Shown: positions 27,021 to 35,088 of the stretch, in pieces | Numbering within the stretch: position 1 is the first letter of the stretch | How the letters are laid out: the number at the start of each line of letters is the position of its first letter | The notes under the pieces: model-generated | What the model was told of the DNA's origin: nothing | Database searches by the model: none | What the model saw: only the letters and a program-made list of their open reading frames with translations | Made by a program: the position numbers and the translations under genes | Assembly (NCBI GenBank): GCA_028292435.1 | Contig: JAQGMI010000169.1 | Span: forward strand, 1-39,056 | Length of the DNA stretch: 39,056 bases | Source: Betaproteobacteria bacterium | GTDB taxonomy: Bacteria > Pseudomonadota > Gammaproteobacteria > Burkholderiales > SG8-41 | Reading direction: 5' to 3'

Positions 27021-27767
27021 ATGTTAGCAATTATCGGCGGCAGCGGCTTCGCGCAGATTCCCGGTTTCAAACTGGATCGTCGCGAGGTTGCGCGTACGCC
27101 TTATGGCGAGCCATCGAGCGCCTTGTCGTTCGGCGAACTCGCAGGCCATGCCGTGGTATTGCTTGCACGTCATGGCTATGGGCATACGATTCCGCCGCAT
27201 CAAATCAATTATCGCGCCAACATGTGGGCATTGCACGCGTGCGGCGTTACCCGGGTAATGGGCCTGGCGACCGTCGGCGGCATTCGCGGCGATCTGGCGC
27301 CGGGCGTGTTGATGGTGCCCGACCAGATCATCGACTACACGCACGGCCGGTCGGCTACTTTTTTCACGCTCGCGGACCGCGGCGTGCACCATATCGACTT
27401 CACTTTGCCTTATGCAACGCAATTAAGGCGGGCGTGTCTCGACGCGGCGAAGCGCGCCGGGGAACCGATCATCGACGGCGGGGTCTATGCCGCTACACAG
27501 GGGCCGCGACTCGAGACGGCAGCGGAAATTAACCGGCTCGAACGCGACGGTGCCGATGTGGTCGGCATGACCGGCATGCCGGAAGCCGTGCTTGCGCGTG
27601 AAATTGGCCTGACTTATGCGGCGCTCGCGATCGTCGTCAATTACGCGGCGGGGCGCGGCTCAAGCGGTACCGGCATTGCAATGGGAGAAATTGCGCAGGT
27701 CATGCAGCAGTCGACGGGCAGGGTTCAGCGCATCCTTGAACAACTGGCGGGAGAACATGGCGGTTAG
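27021..27767 (+). CDS. mtnP: S-methyl-5'-thioinosine phosphorylase (MTIP/MTAP family)
   Basis: A 248-residue type I purine nucleoside phosphorylase. The phosphate loop GGSGF (6-10), LLARHGYGHTIPPHQINYRAN, TQGPRLETAAEI and VVGMTGMPEAVLARE are family hallmarks. At the purine site it reads VVNYAAGRGSSG, like the Pseudomonas MTIP form (VVNPAAGK) and lacks the DYDCW text of adenine-using MTAP. I therefore favour cleavage of 5'-methylthioinosine to hypoxanthine and methylthioribose 1-phosphate. This fits the preceding hypoxanthine phosphoribosyltransferase gene, four bases upstream. Standard annotation may call it MTAP. The start of def overlaps its last 11 bases. Confidence 0.88.
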   Translation: MLAIIGGSGFAQIPGFKLDRREVARTPYGEPSSALSFGELAGHAVVLLARHGYGHTIPPHQINYRANMWALHACGVTRVMGLATVGGIRGDLAPGVLMVPDQIIDYTHGRSATFFTLADRGVHHIDFTLPYATQLRRACLDAAKRAGEPIIDGGVYAATQGPRLETAAEINRLERDGADVVGMTGMPEAVLAREIGLTYAALAIVVNYAAGRGSSGTGIAMGEIAQVMQQSTGRVQRILEQLAGEHGG

Positions 27768-28290
27768 ACAAGTCTTGAGAATGGGCGATCGGCGGCTACT
27801 CGAGCGCGCCAAGCCAATCGAAAAGTTCGACACCCCTGAATTGCATGCGCTGCTCGCCGACATGCAGGACACGATGGCGGACCTCGATGGCGCCGGGCTG
27901 GCTGCACCGCAAATCGGCGTTGGACTGCAAGTCGTGATATTCGGCATCGAGCAGAACCCGCGCTACCCCGATGCTGACGCAGTGCCGCAAACGGTCTTGA
28001 TTAATCCGACGCTGACTGCACTAGCGCCGGAAATGGAGGACGGTTGGGAAGGCTGCCTGTCGGTTCCTGGCATGCGCGGCGTTGTCCCGCGGTTTGCGAA
28101 GCTGCGCTATCAGGGCTTCGACCAATACGGCAATCCGATCGACCGCAGCGTCGACGGCTTCCATGCACGCGTCGTGCAGCACGAATGCGATCATTTGATC
28201 GGCGTTCTGTACCCGATGCGGATCCGCGACTTCAGCAGTTTCGGTTTTACCGAGGAATTGTTTCCCGACGAAGACATCACCGACGATTGA
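27757..28290 (+). CDS. def: Peptide deformylase
   Basis: A 177-residue metal hydrolase that removes the N-terminal formyl group from new proteins. The three motifs are complete: GAGLAAPQIG (46-55), EGCLSVPG (Cys100 metal ligand) and QHECDH (His142, Glu143, His146). The C-terminal tail is short and acidic. It starts at ATG 27757 inside the end of mtnP, an 11-base overlap suggesting coupled translation with purine-salvage genes rather than with fmt, its common partner. The next gene, glnD, is convergent and ends three bases away. A second def may exist elsewhere in the genome; not testable here. Confidence 0.96.
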   Translation: MAVRQVLRMGDRRLLERAKPIEKFDTPELHALLADMQDTMADLDGAGLAAPQIGVGLQVVIFGIEQNPRYPDADAVPQTVLINPTLTALAPEMEDGWEGCLSVPGMRGVVPRFAKLRYQGFDQYGNPIDRSVDGFHARVVQHECDHLIGVLYPMRIRDFSSFGFTEELFPDEDITDD

Positions 28291-28293
28291 TTT

Positions 28294-30888
28294 CTAAGTC
28301 TGCAACTCGCGTACGAGATCGCTCTCGAACTTGATGACCTTTTTGGGATCGTTGAGCGCCGGCCCGTTAATCAGGAACACGTCCTCCGCGCGGTCGCCAA
28401 GCGTATTGATCTTGGCCGTGTACAAATTGATGTGGTAGTCGACGAGGCAGCGGCCGACGCGCGACAGCAGGCCGGGACGGTCGCCGGCAATGATGTTCAG
28501 CACTTTGTAGAGTCCGCGCTCGTCGGCAGTGATGCGCACCTCGGGCGTAATCGGGAAATGCCTGAGCTGACGGCTGACGCGGCCCTGTGCCGGCGGTTCG
28601 AGCGGCGTCTGCTCGGTGAGGCGCTGGCCCAATTCATATTCGATATACGGAATCAGGTCACGATACTGAGGCTTCTTGTTGGCGGGATCGAGGATCGCGA
28701 AGCTGTCGAGCGCATAACCATGGCGCGTCGTGTAGATTTTCGCATCGACGATCGAGTAGCTGATGCGCTCGAAGAAACTGCAGATGCGCGCGAACAAATC
28801 CTTTTGGTCGCGCACGTAGATCATCACCTGCAATCCTTCGCCCGCGGGTGACAAGCGCGCCTTGACAACCGGTTCCGGTGTATCGACGCGGTAGTTGAGC
28901 AAGCGTGTATGCCACGAAATCTCATCGGCGTCGTGACGCAGGAAGTATGAAATGTCGAGCTGCGACCACAATTTCTCAGTCACCTCGTCTTTGATTGCGT
29001 AGAGCCGCAGCTTCGCTTTCGCCGCATCCTGCCGTTGCTGCAAGCTGCTGTCGAGCGAGCTCGTCTCGCCGCTCAAGCGGCGGCGAGTCATCAAGAACAA
29101 GTCCTCGAGCAGCTTCGCCTTCCAGCCGTTCCATACTTTGGGGCTGGTGCCGCGAATGTCGGCGACCGTCAGTATGTATAACGCGACCAAATGACGCTCG
29201 TCGCCGACGCGGCCGGCAAACGCGGCGATCACGTCAGGGTCGGACAAGTCCTGCTTCTGCGCGGTCGCCGACATGAAGAGATGACTTTCGACGAGCCATG
29301 CGACCAGGTCGGCGTCAGCTTTCGGCAACCCGTGCTCGCGGCAAAATCGTAGCGCATCCACTTTGCCGAGCGTCGAATGGTCGCCGCCGCGGCCTTTGGC
29401 AATGTCGTGAAAGAGTCCGGCGAGGTACAGCAACTCGGGCCGCTCGAAGTCGCTCATCAGGCGGCTCGCAAGCGGAAACTCGTGCGCGAGCTCGGGCACC
29501 GCGAAGCGCCGCAGGTTGCGCACGACGTTCAGGATATGCTCGTCAACCGTGTAGACGTGATACAGATCGTGCTGCATCTGGCCGACGACGCGCCCGAATG
29601 CTGGAATATAGCGGCCGAGAATGCCGTAGCGGTTCATGCGCTTCAATTCGCGCACGACGCGCGATGGGCTGCGCAAAATCTGCATGAAAAGTTCGCGATT
29701 GCGCGGATCGCGCCTGAACGCCGGGTTGATTAACGTACTGGCCCGCCACAAAGCGCGCAAAGTGCCGGCTGTGATGCCTTTCAATTCGTGCCGCTGCTGC
29801 AGGATGACGAACGCTTCGAGCATGGCGCCTGGTTCGCGCTTGAACAGCGCCTCGTCGTTGGCCTCGAGCAATTCGTTGCGGCTGTGAAAGTGCTCATTTA
29901 TTTCGGCAATGGCGCGGCTGCGCGGCGGCATGATCAACGCGCCGAGATTTTGCAGCACGATGGTATTTAACTGGCTGATCTCGATCGCCGTGCGGTAAAA
30001 ACGCTGCATCAGATGTTCGCTGGCGCGGCGATGCGCGGTATCGCGCAAACCCATCTGCCTGGCGAGCGCGGTTTGCACGTCGAATACGAGACGCTCCTCG
30101 CGACGCTGCGCGAGGTAGTGCAAATGTATGCGCAGGTTTTGCAGAAAATTCTCGTGCTTGCGCAGCAGGGCTGCTTCGCTTCGGGTAATGATTTCGCGTT
30201 TGACCAGGTCGGTCCAGCGCGTGCCGATGCCCGCGGCCTTGCTGATCCATAAGATGGTTTGCAGATCGCGCAGCCCGCCGGCGGATTCCTTGATGTTCGG
30301 CTCGAGGTTCGTGTCGTGATAGCGTACGTGCCGCTGTTCCTGCTCAAGGCGCTTGGCCTTCGTGAACTGTTCAGCGTCGAGCTTGCGACTGAACTCCTTT
30401 TCGAACTGGCGAAACAACTTGCGCTCGCCGATAACGAGCCTCGCTTCGAGCAGGCTGGTCTGAATCGTCACATCCTGCGCGGCAAGATCCACGCATTCGG
30501 CGACCGTGCGCACACTGTGACCCACGTCGAGCCCGATGTCCCACAACAGGCTGACGAATTGCTCGAGTTTTTGCGTCAACCCCTCATCGGCGGCGCGCGG
30601 CAGCAATATGAGCAGATCGATATCCGAATATGGGAACAATTCGCCGCGGCCATAACCGCCGACGGCCACGAGAGCGCCATCCGCCGGCATGGCGACGTGA
30701 AGCCAGATCGACTTCAGCGTCGCGTCGACGAGTCTGCGATGCTCGTGAAGGAGTTTGGGGGCCGAGCCGTCGTGCTCATATCGCTCGTGCAGTGCGGCGC
30801 GCTGTTCCGCGAGCCGCCGTTTGAACCGTACGCCGGTTGCTTCGACGGCAACGGCCGCCGTTGGCGCAGGCTGCGGACTGCTAGCCAT
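28294..30888 (-). CDS. glnD: Bifunctional PII uridylyltransferase / uridylyl-removing enzyme
   Basis: An 864-residue GlnD from ATG 30888. The nucleotidyltransferase motif GGYGRGELFPYSDIDLL (from residue 77, with metal-binding Asp89 and Asp91) adds UMP to PII when glutamine is low. The HD domain (FHDIAKGRGGDHS, about 480-500) removes it, and two C-terminal ACT domains (from about residues 680 and 795) sense glutamine. All key residues are present. The ATG lies within the end of map (ATGGCTAG, eight-base overlap), so translation is coupled; the frame stays open to 30945 but that extension would run deep into map. It signals nitrogen status to GlnB/GlnK and on to glutamine synthetase. Confidence 0.96.
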   Translation of the reverse strand: MASSPQPAPTAAVAVEATGVRFKRRLAEQRAALHERYEHDGSAPKLLHEHRRLVDATLKSIWLHVAMPADGALVAVGGYGRGELFPYSDIDLLILLPRAADEGLTQKLEQFVSLLWDIGLDVGHSVRTVAECVDLAAQDVTIQTSLLEARLVIGERKLFRQFEKEFSRKLDAEQFTKAKRLEQEQRHVRYHDTNLEPNIKESAGGLRDLQTILWISKAAGIGTRWTDLVKREIITRSEAALLRKHENFLQNLRIHLHYLAQRREERLVFDVQTALARQMGLRDTAHRRASEHLMQRFYRTAIEISQLNTIVLQNLGALIMPPRSRAIAEINEHFHSRNELLEANDEALFKREPGAMLEAFVILQQRHELKGITAGTLRALWRASTLINPAFRRDPRNRELFMQILRSPSRVVRELKRMNRYGILGRYIPAFGRVVGQMQHDLYHVYTVDEHILNVVRNLRRFAVPELAHEFPLASRLMSDFERPELLYLAGLFHDIAKGRGGDHSTLGKVDALRFCREHGLPKADADLVAWLVESHLFMSATAQKQDLSDPDVIAAFAGRVGDERHLVALYILTVADIRGTSPKVWNGWKAKLLEDLFLMTRRRLSGETSSLDSSLQQRQDAAKAKLRLYAIKDEVTEKLWSQLDISYFLRHDADEISWHTRLLNYRVDTPEPVVKARLSPAGEGLQVMIYVRDQKDLFARICSFFERISYSIVDAKIYTTRHGYALDSFAILDPANKKPQYRDLIPYIEYELGQRLTEQTPLEPPAQGRVSRQLRHFPITPEVRITADERGLYKVLNIIAGDRPGLLSRVGRCLVDYHINLYTAKINTLGDRAEDVFLINGPALNDPKKVIKFESDLVRELQT

Positions 30889-31714
30889 TGCCCGCTGTGA
30901 TGAACGCGGGCGGCGGTGGACTTTCAGCTGAAACGGTAAGCACATCGTAGCCGCGATCCGTCACGAGCACCGTGTGCTCCCACTGCGCCGACAGGCTGTG
31001 GTCTTTGGTCACGATGGTCCAGCCGTCGGCGAGCTGACGGATTCCCGCGCGTCCGGCGTTGATCATCGGCTCCACGGTAAAGGTCATGCCGGCGACGAGC
31101 TGCACGCCGGTGCCGGGGCGGCCGTAATGGAGAACCTGCGGCTCTTCGTGAAACTTGCGGCCGATGCCGTGACCGCAGAATTCACGCACCACGCTGCAGC
31201 CGTAGCCTTCGGCGCAGGTCTGGATCGTGTGGCCGATGTCGCCGAGCCGGGCGCCGGCGCGAACTTCGGCGATGCCACGCCACATGCATTCATACGTGAT
31301 GTCGCACAGCCTTCGTGCCTGCACAGAAGGTTCGCCGACATAAAACATTCTGCTGGTGTCGCCGTGGTAGCCATCCTTGATCACGGTGACGTCGATGTTG
31401 ACGATGTCGCCCGTTTTAAGTTTCTTGTCGCCGGGCACGCCATGACAGACGACATGATTGACCGAGGTGCAAACTGACTTCGGATACGGCTGGTAGCCGG
31501 GCGGTGCGTAGTTGAGCGGGGCGGGCACTGTCTTTTGAACGTTGACCATGTAATCGTGACACAGGCGGTCAATTTCATTGGTCGTCATGCCGGATTTGAT
31601 CTGTGGCGTGATGAAATCCAGCACTTCGGACGCAAGCCTGCCGGCAACGCGCATTTTGGCGATTTCATCAGGGGTTTTGAGCGTGCTGGACATGGCAGAG
31701 GTCGGACTATACAT
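30881..31714 (-). CDS. map: Methionine aminopeptidase type I
   Basis: A 277-residue dinuclear metallopeptidase that removes the initiator Met. Metal ligands are visible in order: the Asp of NIDVTVIKDGYHGDTSR (two Asp), the His of GHGIGRKFHEEP, the Glu of FTVEPMIN and the Glu of QWEHTVLV. The early SVNHVVCHGVP holds the substrate-side His. The start is ATG 31714 or ATG 31693 (MSSTLK), neither with a good ribosome binding site; the second gives the more family-like N-terminus. A promoter (31747-31775) lies just upstream. It is divergent from rpsB, the classical map/rpsB arrangement, and precedes glnD with an overlap. The tail after VLTVSAE is a short Pro-rich extension. Confidence 0.96.
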   Translation of the reverse strand: MYSPTSAMSSTLKTPDEIAKMRVAGRLASEVLDFITPQIKSGMTTNEIDRLCHDYMVNVQKTVPAPLNYAPPGYQPYPKSVCTSVNHVVCHGVPGDKKLKTGDIVNIDVTVIKDGYHGDTSRMFYVGEPSVQARRLCDITYECMWRGIAEVRAGARLGDIGHTIQTCAEGYGCSVVREFCGHGIGRKFHEEPQVLHYGRPGTGVQLVAGMTFTVEPMINAGRAGIRQLADGWTIVTKDHSLSAQWEHTVLVTDRGYDVLTVSAESPPPPAFITAGNG

Positions 31715-31746
31715 GGGGATTAAGCAATCAAATCAAAAGGAGGCGG

Positions 31747-31775
31747 ATTCTAGTCGAGTTTGTGATCAGTTCCAA
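31747..31775 (-). promoter_or_regulatory. Probable sigma-70 promoter of map-glnD
   Basis: On the minus strand TTGGAA (31775-31770), 17 bases, then TAGAAT (31752-31747). The -10 matches the consensus at five of six positions. Transcription would begin near 31740, about 26 bases before ATG 31714. Confidence 0.6.
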
Positions 31776-31834
31776 ACGGGGTTTCCATTGGATACGCGGT
31801 GAGTCAAAGTCCGTGTCGGACAACGAATCTGCGG

Positions 31835-31864
31835 TTGAGAAAAGACCCCTGACGATGATATAAT
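31835..31864 (+). promoter_or_regulatory. Strong sigma-70 promoter of rpsB
   Basis: TTGAGA (31835-31840), 18 bases, then a perfect TATAAT (31859-31864). Transcription should start near 31871, giving a leader of about 130 bases before the rpsB ATG. A promoter this close to consensus is expected for a ribosomal protein gene. Confidence 0.85.
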
Positions 31865-31870
31865 TACCGA

Positions 31871-31999
31871 CTGGCCTGAAACAAGTTCTCAATGAATCTA
31901 TTGGGTTTTCAGGCTTAAATCGCACATCCGCCTTGGTCAGGGTGCTCGGCAACGAGTGTACGTGGGCGGATGGAGGCTTAACCCTAACTGGAGAGTGTA
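31871..31999 (+). promoter_or_regulatory. Structured rpsB mRNA leader, candidate S2 autoregulation site
   Basis: Two hairpins fill the leader. The first has outer stem 31874-31881/31907-31914 (8 bp) and inner stem 31888-31893/31900-31905. The second has outer stem 31925-31932/31965-31972 (8 bp) and inner CTCG-GCAA-CGAG (31945-31956), a GNRA tetraloop. A free stretch with GGAGAG follows before the ATG. S2-controlled rpsB leaders are known in proteobacteria; whether this one binds S2 is inferred. Confidence 0.6.
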
Positions 32000-32743
32000 A
32001 TGTCAACGACCATGCGTGAGATGCTGGAATGTGGTGTCCATTTTGGCCACCAGACCCGGTACTGGAACCCCAAGATGGCCCCGTTTATCTTCGGCCATCG
32101 CAACAAAATTCACATCATCAACCTGGAAAAGACGCTTGCGCTTTACCAGGATGCGCTGAAATTCGTGCGCCAGATGACCGCTAACAAAGGCGTCATCATG
32201 TTTGTCGGCACCAAGCGCCAGGCTCGCGAGATCGTTAAAGAAGAAGCGATGCGCTGCAGCGCCCCGTATGTCGATCACCGGTGGCTGGGCGGCATGCTGA
32301 CTAACTACAAAACGGTCAAAGCGTCGATCAAGCGCCTGAAAGACATGGAAGCGATGGCCGACGACGGCACGCTCGACAAGCTGGTCAAGAAAGAAGCGCT
32401 TAACTATCAGCGCGAAATCGTCAAACTCGAGCGCAGCCTGGGCGGCATCAAGGACATGAACGGCCTGCCGGACGCGCTGTTCGTGATCGACGTCGGTTAT
32501 CACAAGGGCGCGGTTGCCGAGGCGAAGAAGCTGGGCATTCCGATTATTGCGGTGGTCGATACCAATCACAATCCGGAAGGCGTCGATTACGTGATTCCGG
32601 GCAACGACGACTCAAGCCGGGCAATCAGGCTGTATGCACGCGGCGTCGCCGATGCGGTGCTGGAGGGCCGTAACCAGGTGGTGCAGGAAATAGTCGGCGG
32701 GGACGAAGAATTCGTCGAAGTCGAGGATGGGCCCACGAAATAA
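32000..32743 (+). CDS. rpsB: 30S ribosomal protein S2
   Basis: A 247-residue S2 of normal length. The N-terminus MREMLECGVHFGHQTRYWNPKM and the sections RWLGGMLTNYKT, SLGGIKDMNGLPDALFVIDV and IPIIAVVDTNHNPEGVDYVIPGNDD are diagnostic. S2 is a late-assembling protein of the small subunit near the anti-Shine-Dalgarno region, held by S1. The ATG has GGAGAG at good distance. It has its own strong promoter and structured leader, and a strong terminator separates it from tsf, so stoichiometry of S2 and EF-Ts is probably set by readthrough. Confidence 0.99.
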   Translation: MSTTMREMLECGVHFGHQTRYWNPKMAPFIFGHRNKIHIINLEKTLALYQDALKFVRQMTANKGVIMFVGTKRQAREIVKEEAMRCSAPYVDHRWLGGMLTNYKTVKASIKRLKDMEAMADDGTLDKLVKKEALNYQREIVKLERSLGGIKDMNGLPDALFVIDVGYHKGAVAEAKKLGIPIIAVVDTNHNPEGVDYVIPGNDDSSRAIRLYARGVADAVLEGRNQVVQEIVGGDEEFVEVEDGPTK

Positions 32744-32755
32744 GGGACGCCTTAT

Positions 32756-32785
32756 AAAAAAAAGGGGCTGACGCCCCTTTTTTTT
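32756..32785 (+). terminator. Strong intrinsic terminator between rpsB and tsf
   Basis: Eight A and GGGGC (32756-32768) pair with GCCCC and eight T (32773-32785), a 13-bp stem with loop TGAC. The T run makes it a classic Rho-independent terminator; symmetry means it would also work in the other direction. It starts 13 bases after the rpsB stop and 99 bases before tsf. Confidence 0.92.
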
Positions 32786-32884
32786 AAGTAGCGACACGGG
32801 CAATTGCCAGGCGGCGTGTTTTAACGAAATGCGCGCACGAGAGCAATTGCGGTTTATAGGCAGTTTTTTGATCTGGAGCACGAA

Positions 32885-33787
32885 ATGGCGGAAATTACCG
32901 CGGGGATGGTCAGGGACTTACGCGATAAGACCGACGCACCCATGATGGAATGCAAGAAAGCACTGACCGAAGCCGATGGCGATCTCGCCAAGGCAGAAGA
33001 AATTCTGCGCATCAAGCTCGGTAACAAGGCGAGCAAGGCGTCATCGCGCGTCGCTGCCGAAGGCATCGTCGCCATCTTCGTTGCGCCCGACGCAAAAACG
33101 GGCGCGATTGTCGAAGTCAATTGCGAAACGGATTTCGTCGCGAAGAACGAAGATTTCCTCGCGTTCGCGGCAAACGTCGCCAAGCTGGCCGCGACTGGCA
33201 ACGCAGCTGACGTCGCCGCTTTGTCGGCATCGGCGCTGGACGGCTCGACGGTTGAAGAAGTGCGTAAAAGACTTGTCGGCAAAATCGGCGAGAACGTATC
33301 GCTGCGGCGGTTTGCGCGCTTGGCCGCCACCGGCAAGCTTGCGACTTACATCCACGGCGGCGCCAAAGTGGGCGTGCTGATCGACGTCGCCGGCGGCGAT
33401 GAAGCACTCGCGAAAGACATCGCGATGCACATTGCGGCGATCAAACCGGTCGCCCTTTCGAAAGACGAAATCCCGGCCGATCTTATCAAGCGCGAGCGCG
33501 ACATCGCCGTGGCGAAAGCCGCGGAGTCCGGCAAGCCGGCGAACATCGTCGAAAAAATGGTCGAAGGCAGCGTGCAGAAATTTCTGAAGGAAGTGACGCT
33601 GCTCGGGCAGCCGTTCGTCAAGGACGACAAGCAGACGGTCGAGCAATTACTGAAAGGCAAAAACGCGACGGTCCATTCGTTCAAGCTCTACGTGGTCGGC
33701 GAAGGTCTCGAGAAACGCAAAGACGATTTTGTCGCCGAAGTGATGGCGCAGGCCAAGCAGGCCGACAGGGCAGCGCAGCCGTCCTGA
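32885..33787 (+). CDS. tsf: Elongation factor Ts
   Basis: A 300-residue EF-Ts. The N-terminal UBA-like domain (ITAGMVRDLRDKTDAPMMECKKAL) and the TDFVAKNEDF motif, which contacts EF-Tu to expel GDP, are present, as are two core repeats and the C-terminal module. The ATG has TGGAG nine bases upstream. It follows rpsB after a terminator and precedes pyrH by two bases, giving the conserved order rpsB-tsf-pyrH-frr. No separate promoter with convincing boxes is visible in the 99 bases after the terminator. Confidence 0.98.
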   Translation: MAEITAGMVRDLRDKTDAPMMECKKALTEADGDLAKAEEILRIKLGNKASKASSRVAAEGIVAIFVAPDAKTGAIVEVNCETDFVAKNEDFLAFAANVAKLAATGNAADVAALSASALDGSTVEEVRKRLVGKIGENVSLRRFARLAATGKLATYIHGGAKVGVLIDVAGGDEALAKDIAMHIAAIKPVALSKDEIPADLIKRERDIAVAKAAESGKPANIVEKMVEGSVQKFLKEVTLLGQPFVKDDKQTVEQLLKGKNATVHSFKLYVVGEGLEKRKDDFVAEVMAQAKQADRAAQPS

Positions 33788-33789
33788 AC

Positions 33790-34509
33790 ATGGCCGACCA
33801 ACCCGCGCATAAACGTGTACTACTCAAACTCAGCGGCGAAGCGCTGATGGGCGAGGACAGCTATGGCATCAACCGCGCAACGATCGAGCGCATCATCTCT
33901 GAAATCGCCGAAGTGGTTGCGCTCGGCGTCGAAGTTGCGGTCGTCATTGGCGGCGGCAATATTTTTCGCGGTATGGCGCCGGCAGCGGCCGGCATGGACC
34001 GCGCGACCGCCGATTACATGGGCATGCTGGCAACCGTAATGAATGCGCTGGCATTGCAGGACGCGATGCGACGCATGAATCTCGTGAGCCGTGTGCAGTC
34101 GGCGCTCAACATCGAGCAGGTCGTCGAGCCGTATATTCGCGGCAAGGCGATTCGCTATCTCGAAGAAGGCAAAATCGTCATCTTCGCCGCCGGGACCGGC
34201 AATCCATTCTTTACGACGGACACTGCGGCAGCGCTGCGCGGCATGGAAATGAATGTGAGTCTCGTGCTGAAAGCGACCAAGGTCGACGGTGTTTACACCG
34301 ACGATCCGAAAATCCACGCCGACGCCATGCGCTACAAGAGCATCACGTTCGACGAGGCCATCATTAAGAATCTAAAGGTGATGGACGCGACGGCGCTCAC
34401 TCTGTGCCGCGACCAGAAATTGCCTATTAATGTATTCAGCATATTCAAGGCCGGCGCATTCAAACGCGTGGTGCTCGGTCAGGACGAAGGCACGCTTGTG
34501 CATTGCTAG
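33790..34509 (+). CDS. pyrH: UMP kinase
   Basis: A 239-residue bacterial UMP kinase of the amino acid kinase fold, unrelated to eukaryotic UMP kinases. It phosphorylates UMP to UDP in pyrimidine synthesis and works as a hexamer regulated by GTP and UTP. LLKLSGEALMG (11-21) and VVIGGGNIFRG form the phosphate-binding loops, ATVMNALALQDA and GTGNPFFTTDTAA are diagnostic. The start ATG lies two bases after the tsf stop, and frr begins 12 bases after its own stop. Confidence 0.98.
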   Translation: MADQPAHKRVLLKLSGEALMGEDSYGINRATIERIISEIAEVVALGVEVAVVIGGGNIFRGMAPAAAGMDRATADYMGMLATVMNALALQDAMRRMNLVSRVQSALNIEQVVEPYIRGKAIRYLEEGKIVIFAAGTGNPFFTTDTAAALRGMEMNVSLVLKATKVDGVYTDDPKIHADAMRYKSITFDEAIIKNLKVMDATALTLCRDQKLPINVFSIFKAGAFKRVVLGQDEGTLVHC

Positions 34510-34521
34510 CGGAGAAATTCC

Positions 34522-35079
34522 ATGATTGCCGATATCAAGAAATCCGCCGAAGACAAAATGAAAAAGACGCTCGAGACGTTGAAAAACGATCTCGGCAAAA
34601 TCCGCACGGGCCGCGCGCACATCGGTTTGCTCGACCACGTGATGGTCGACTACTACGGTACCGCGACGCCGATTAACGGCGTTGCGAACATCACTTTGCT
34701 CGATGCCCGTACGATTGGCGTTTCTCCTTGGGAGAAGAAATTGGCGCCTGCGATCGAGAAGGCCATTCGCGATTCGGACCTCGGACTCAATCCGTCGACG
34801 ATGGGGGAGACCGTGCGCGTGCCGATGCCGGCGCTGACGGAAGAGCGGCGCAAGGATCTGGTCAAGGTGGTGCACAAAGAGGGTGAAGCCGCGCGCGTCG
34901 CGGTGCGCAACATCCGGCGCGATGCGAACAACCATCTAAAAGATCTGCTCAAGCAAAAAAAAGTCGCCGAAGACGAAGAGCGCCGCGCGCAGGACGATGT
35001 GCAGAAGCTGACCGACCGCCATATCGGGGACATCGACAAGCTTTTGGTTGTCAAAGAAGCCGAACTCATCGCTGTTTAG
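34522..35079 (+). CDS. frr: Ribosome recycling factor
   Basis: A 185-residue RRF, exactly the usual length. The tRNA-mimic three-helix bundle is visible at both ends (KKSAEDKMKKTLETLKNDLGKIRTGRA, quoted in part: KMKKTLETLKNDLGKIRTG) and the small beta domain in the middle holds YYGTATPINGVANI. LVKVVHKEGEAARVAVRNIRRDAN is a strong signature of the final bundle. It splits post-termination ribosomes with EF-G. GGAGA precedes the ATG. Confidence 0.98.
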   Translation: MIADIKKSAEDKMKKTLETLKNDLGKIRTGRAHIGLLDHVMVDYYGTATPINGVANITLLDARTIGVSPWEKKLAPAIEKAIRDSDLGLNPSTMGETVRVPMPALTEERRKDLVKVVHKEGEAARVAVRNIRRDANNHLKDLLKQKKVAEDEERRAQDDVQKLTDRHIGDIDKLLVVKEAELIAV

Positions 35080-35088
35080 CGAGCCGCC

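Noticed and set aside
31735..31752. Perfect Shine-Dalgarno-like AAGGAGG on the plus strand upstream of rpsB
   Set aside because: No start codon lies at a workable distance and TAG follows; on the minus strand it is just part of the map leader.
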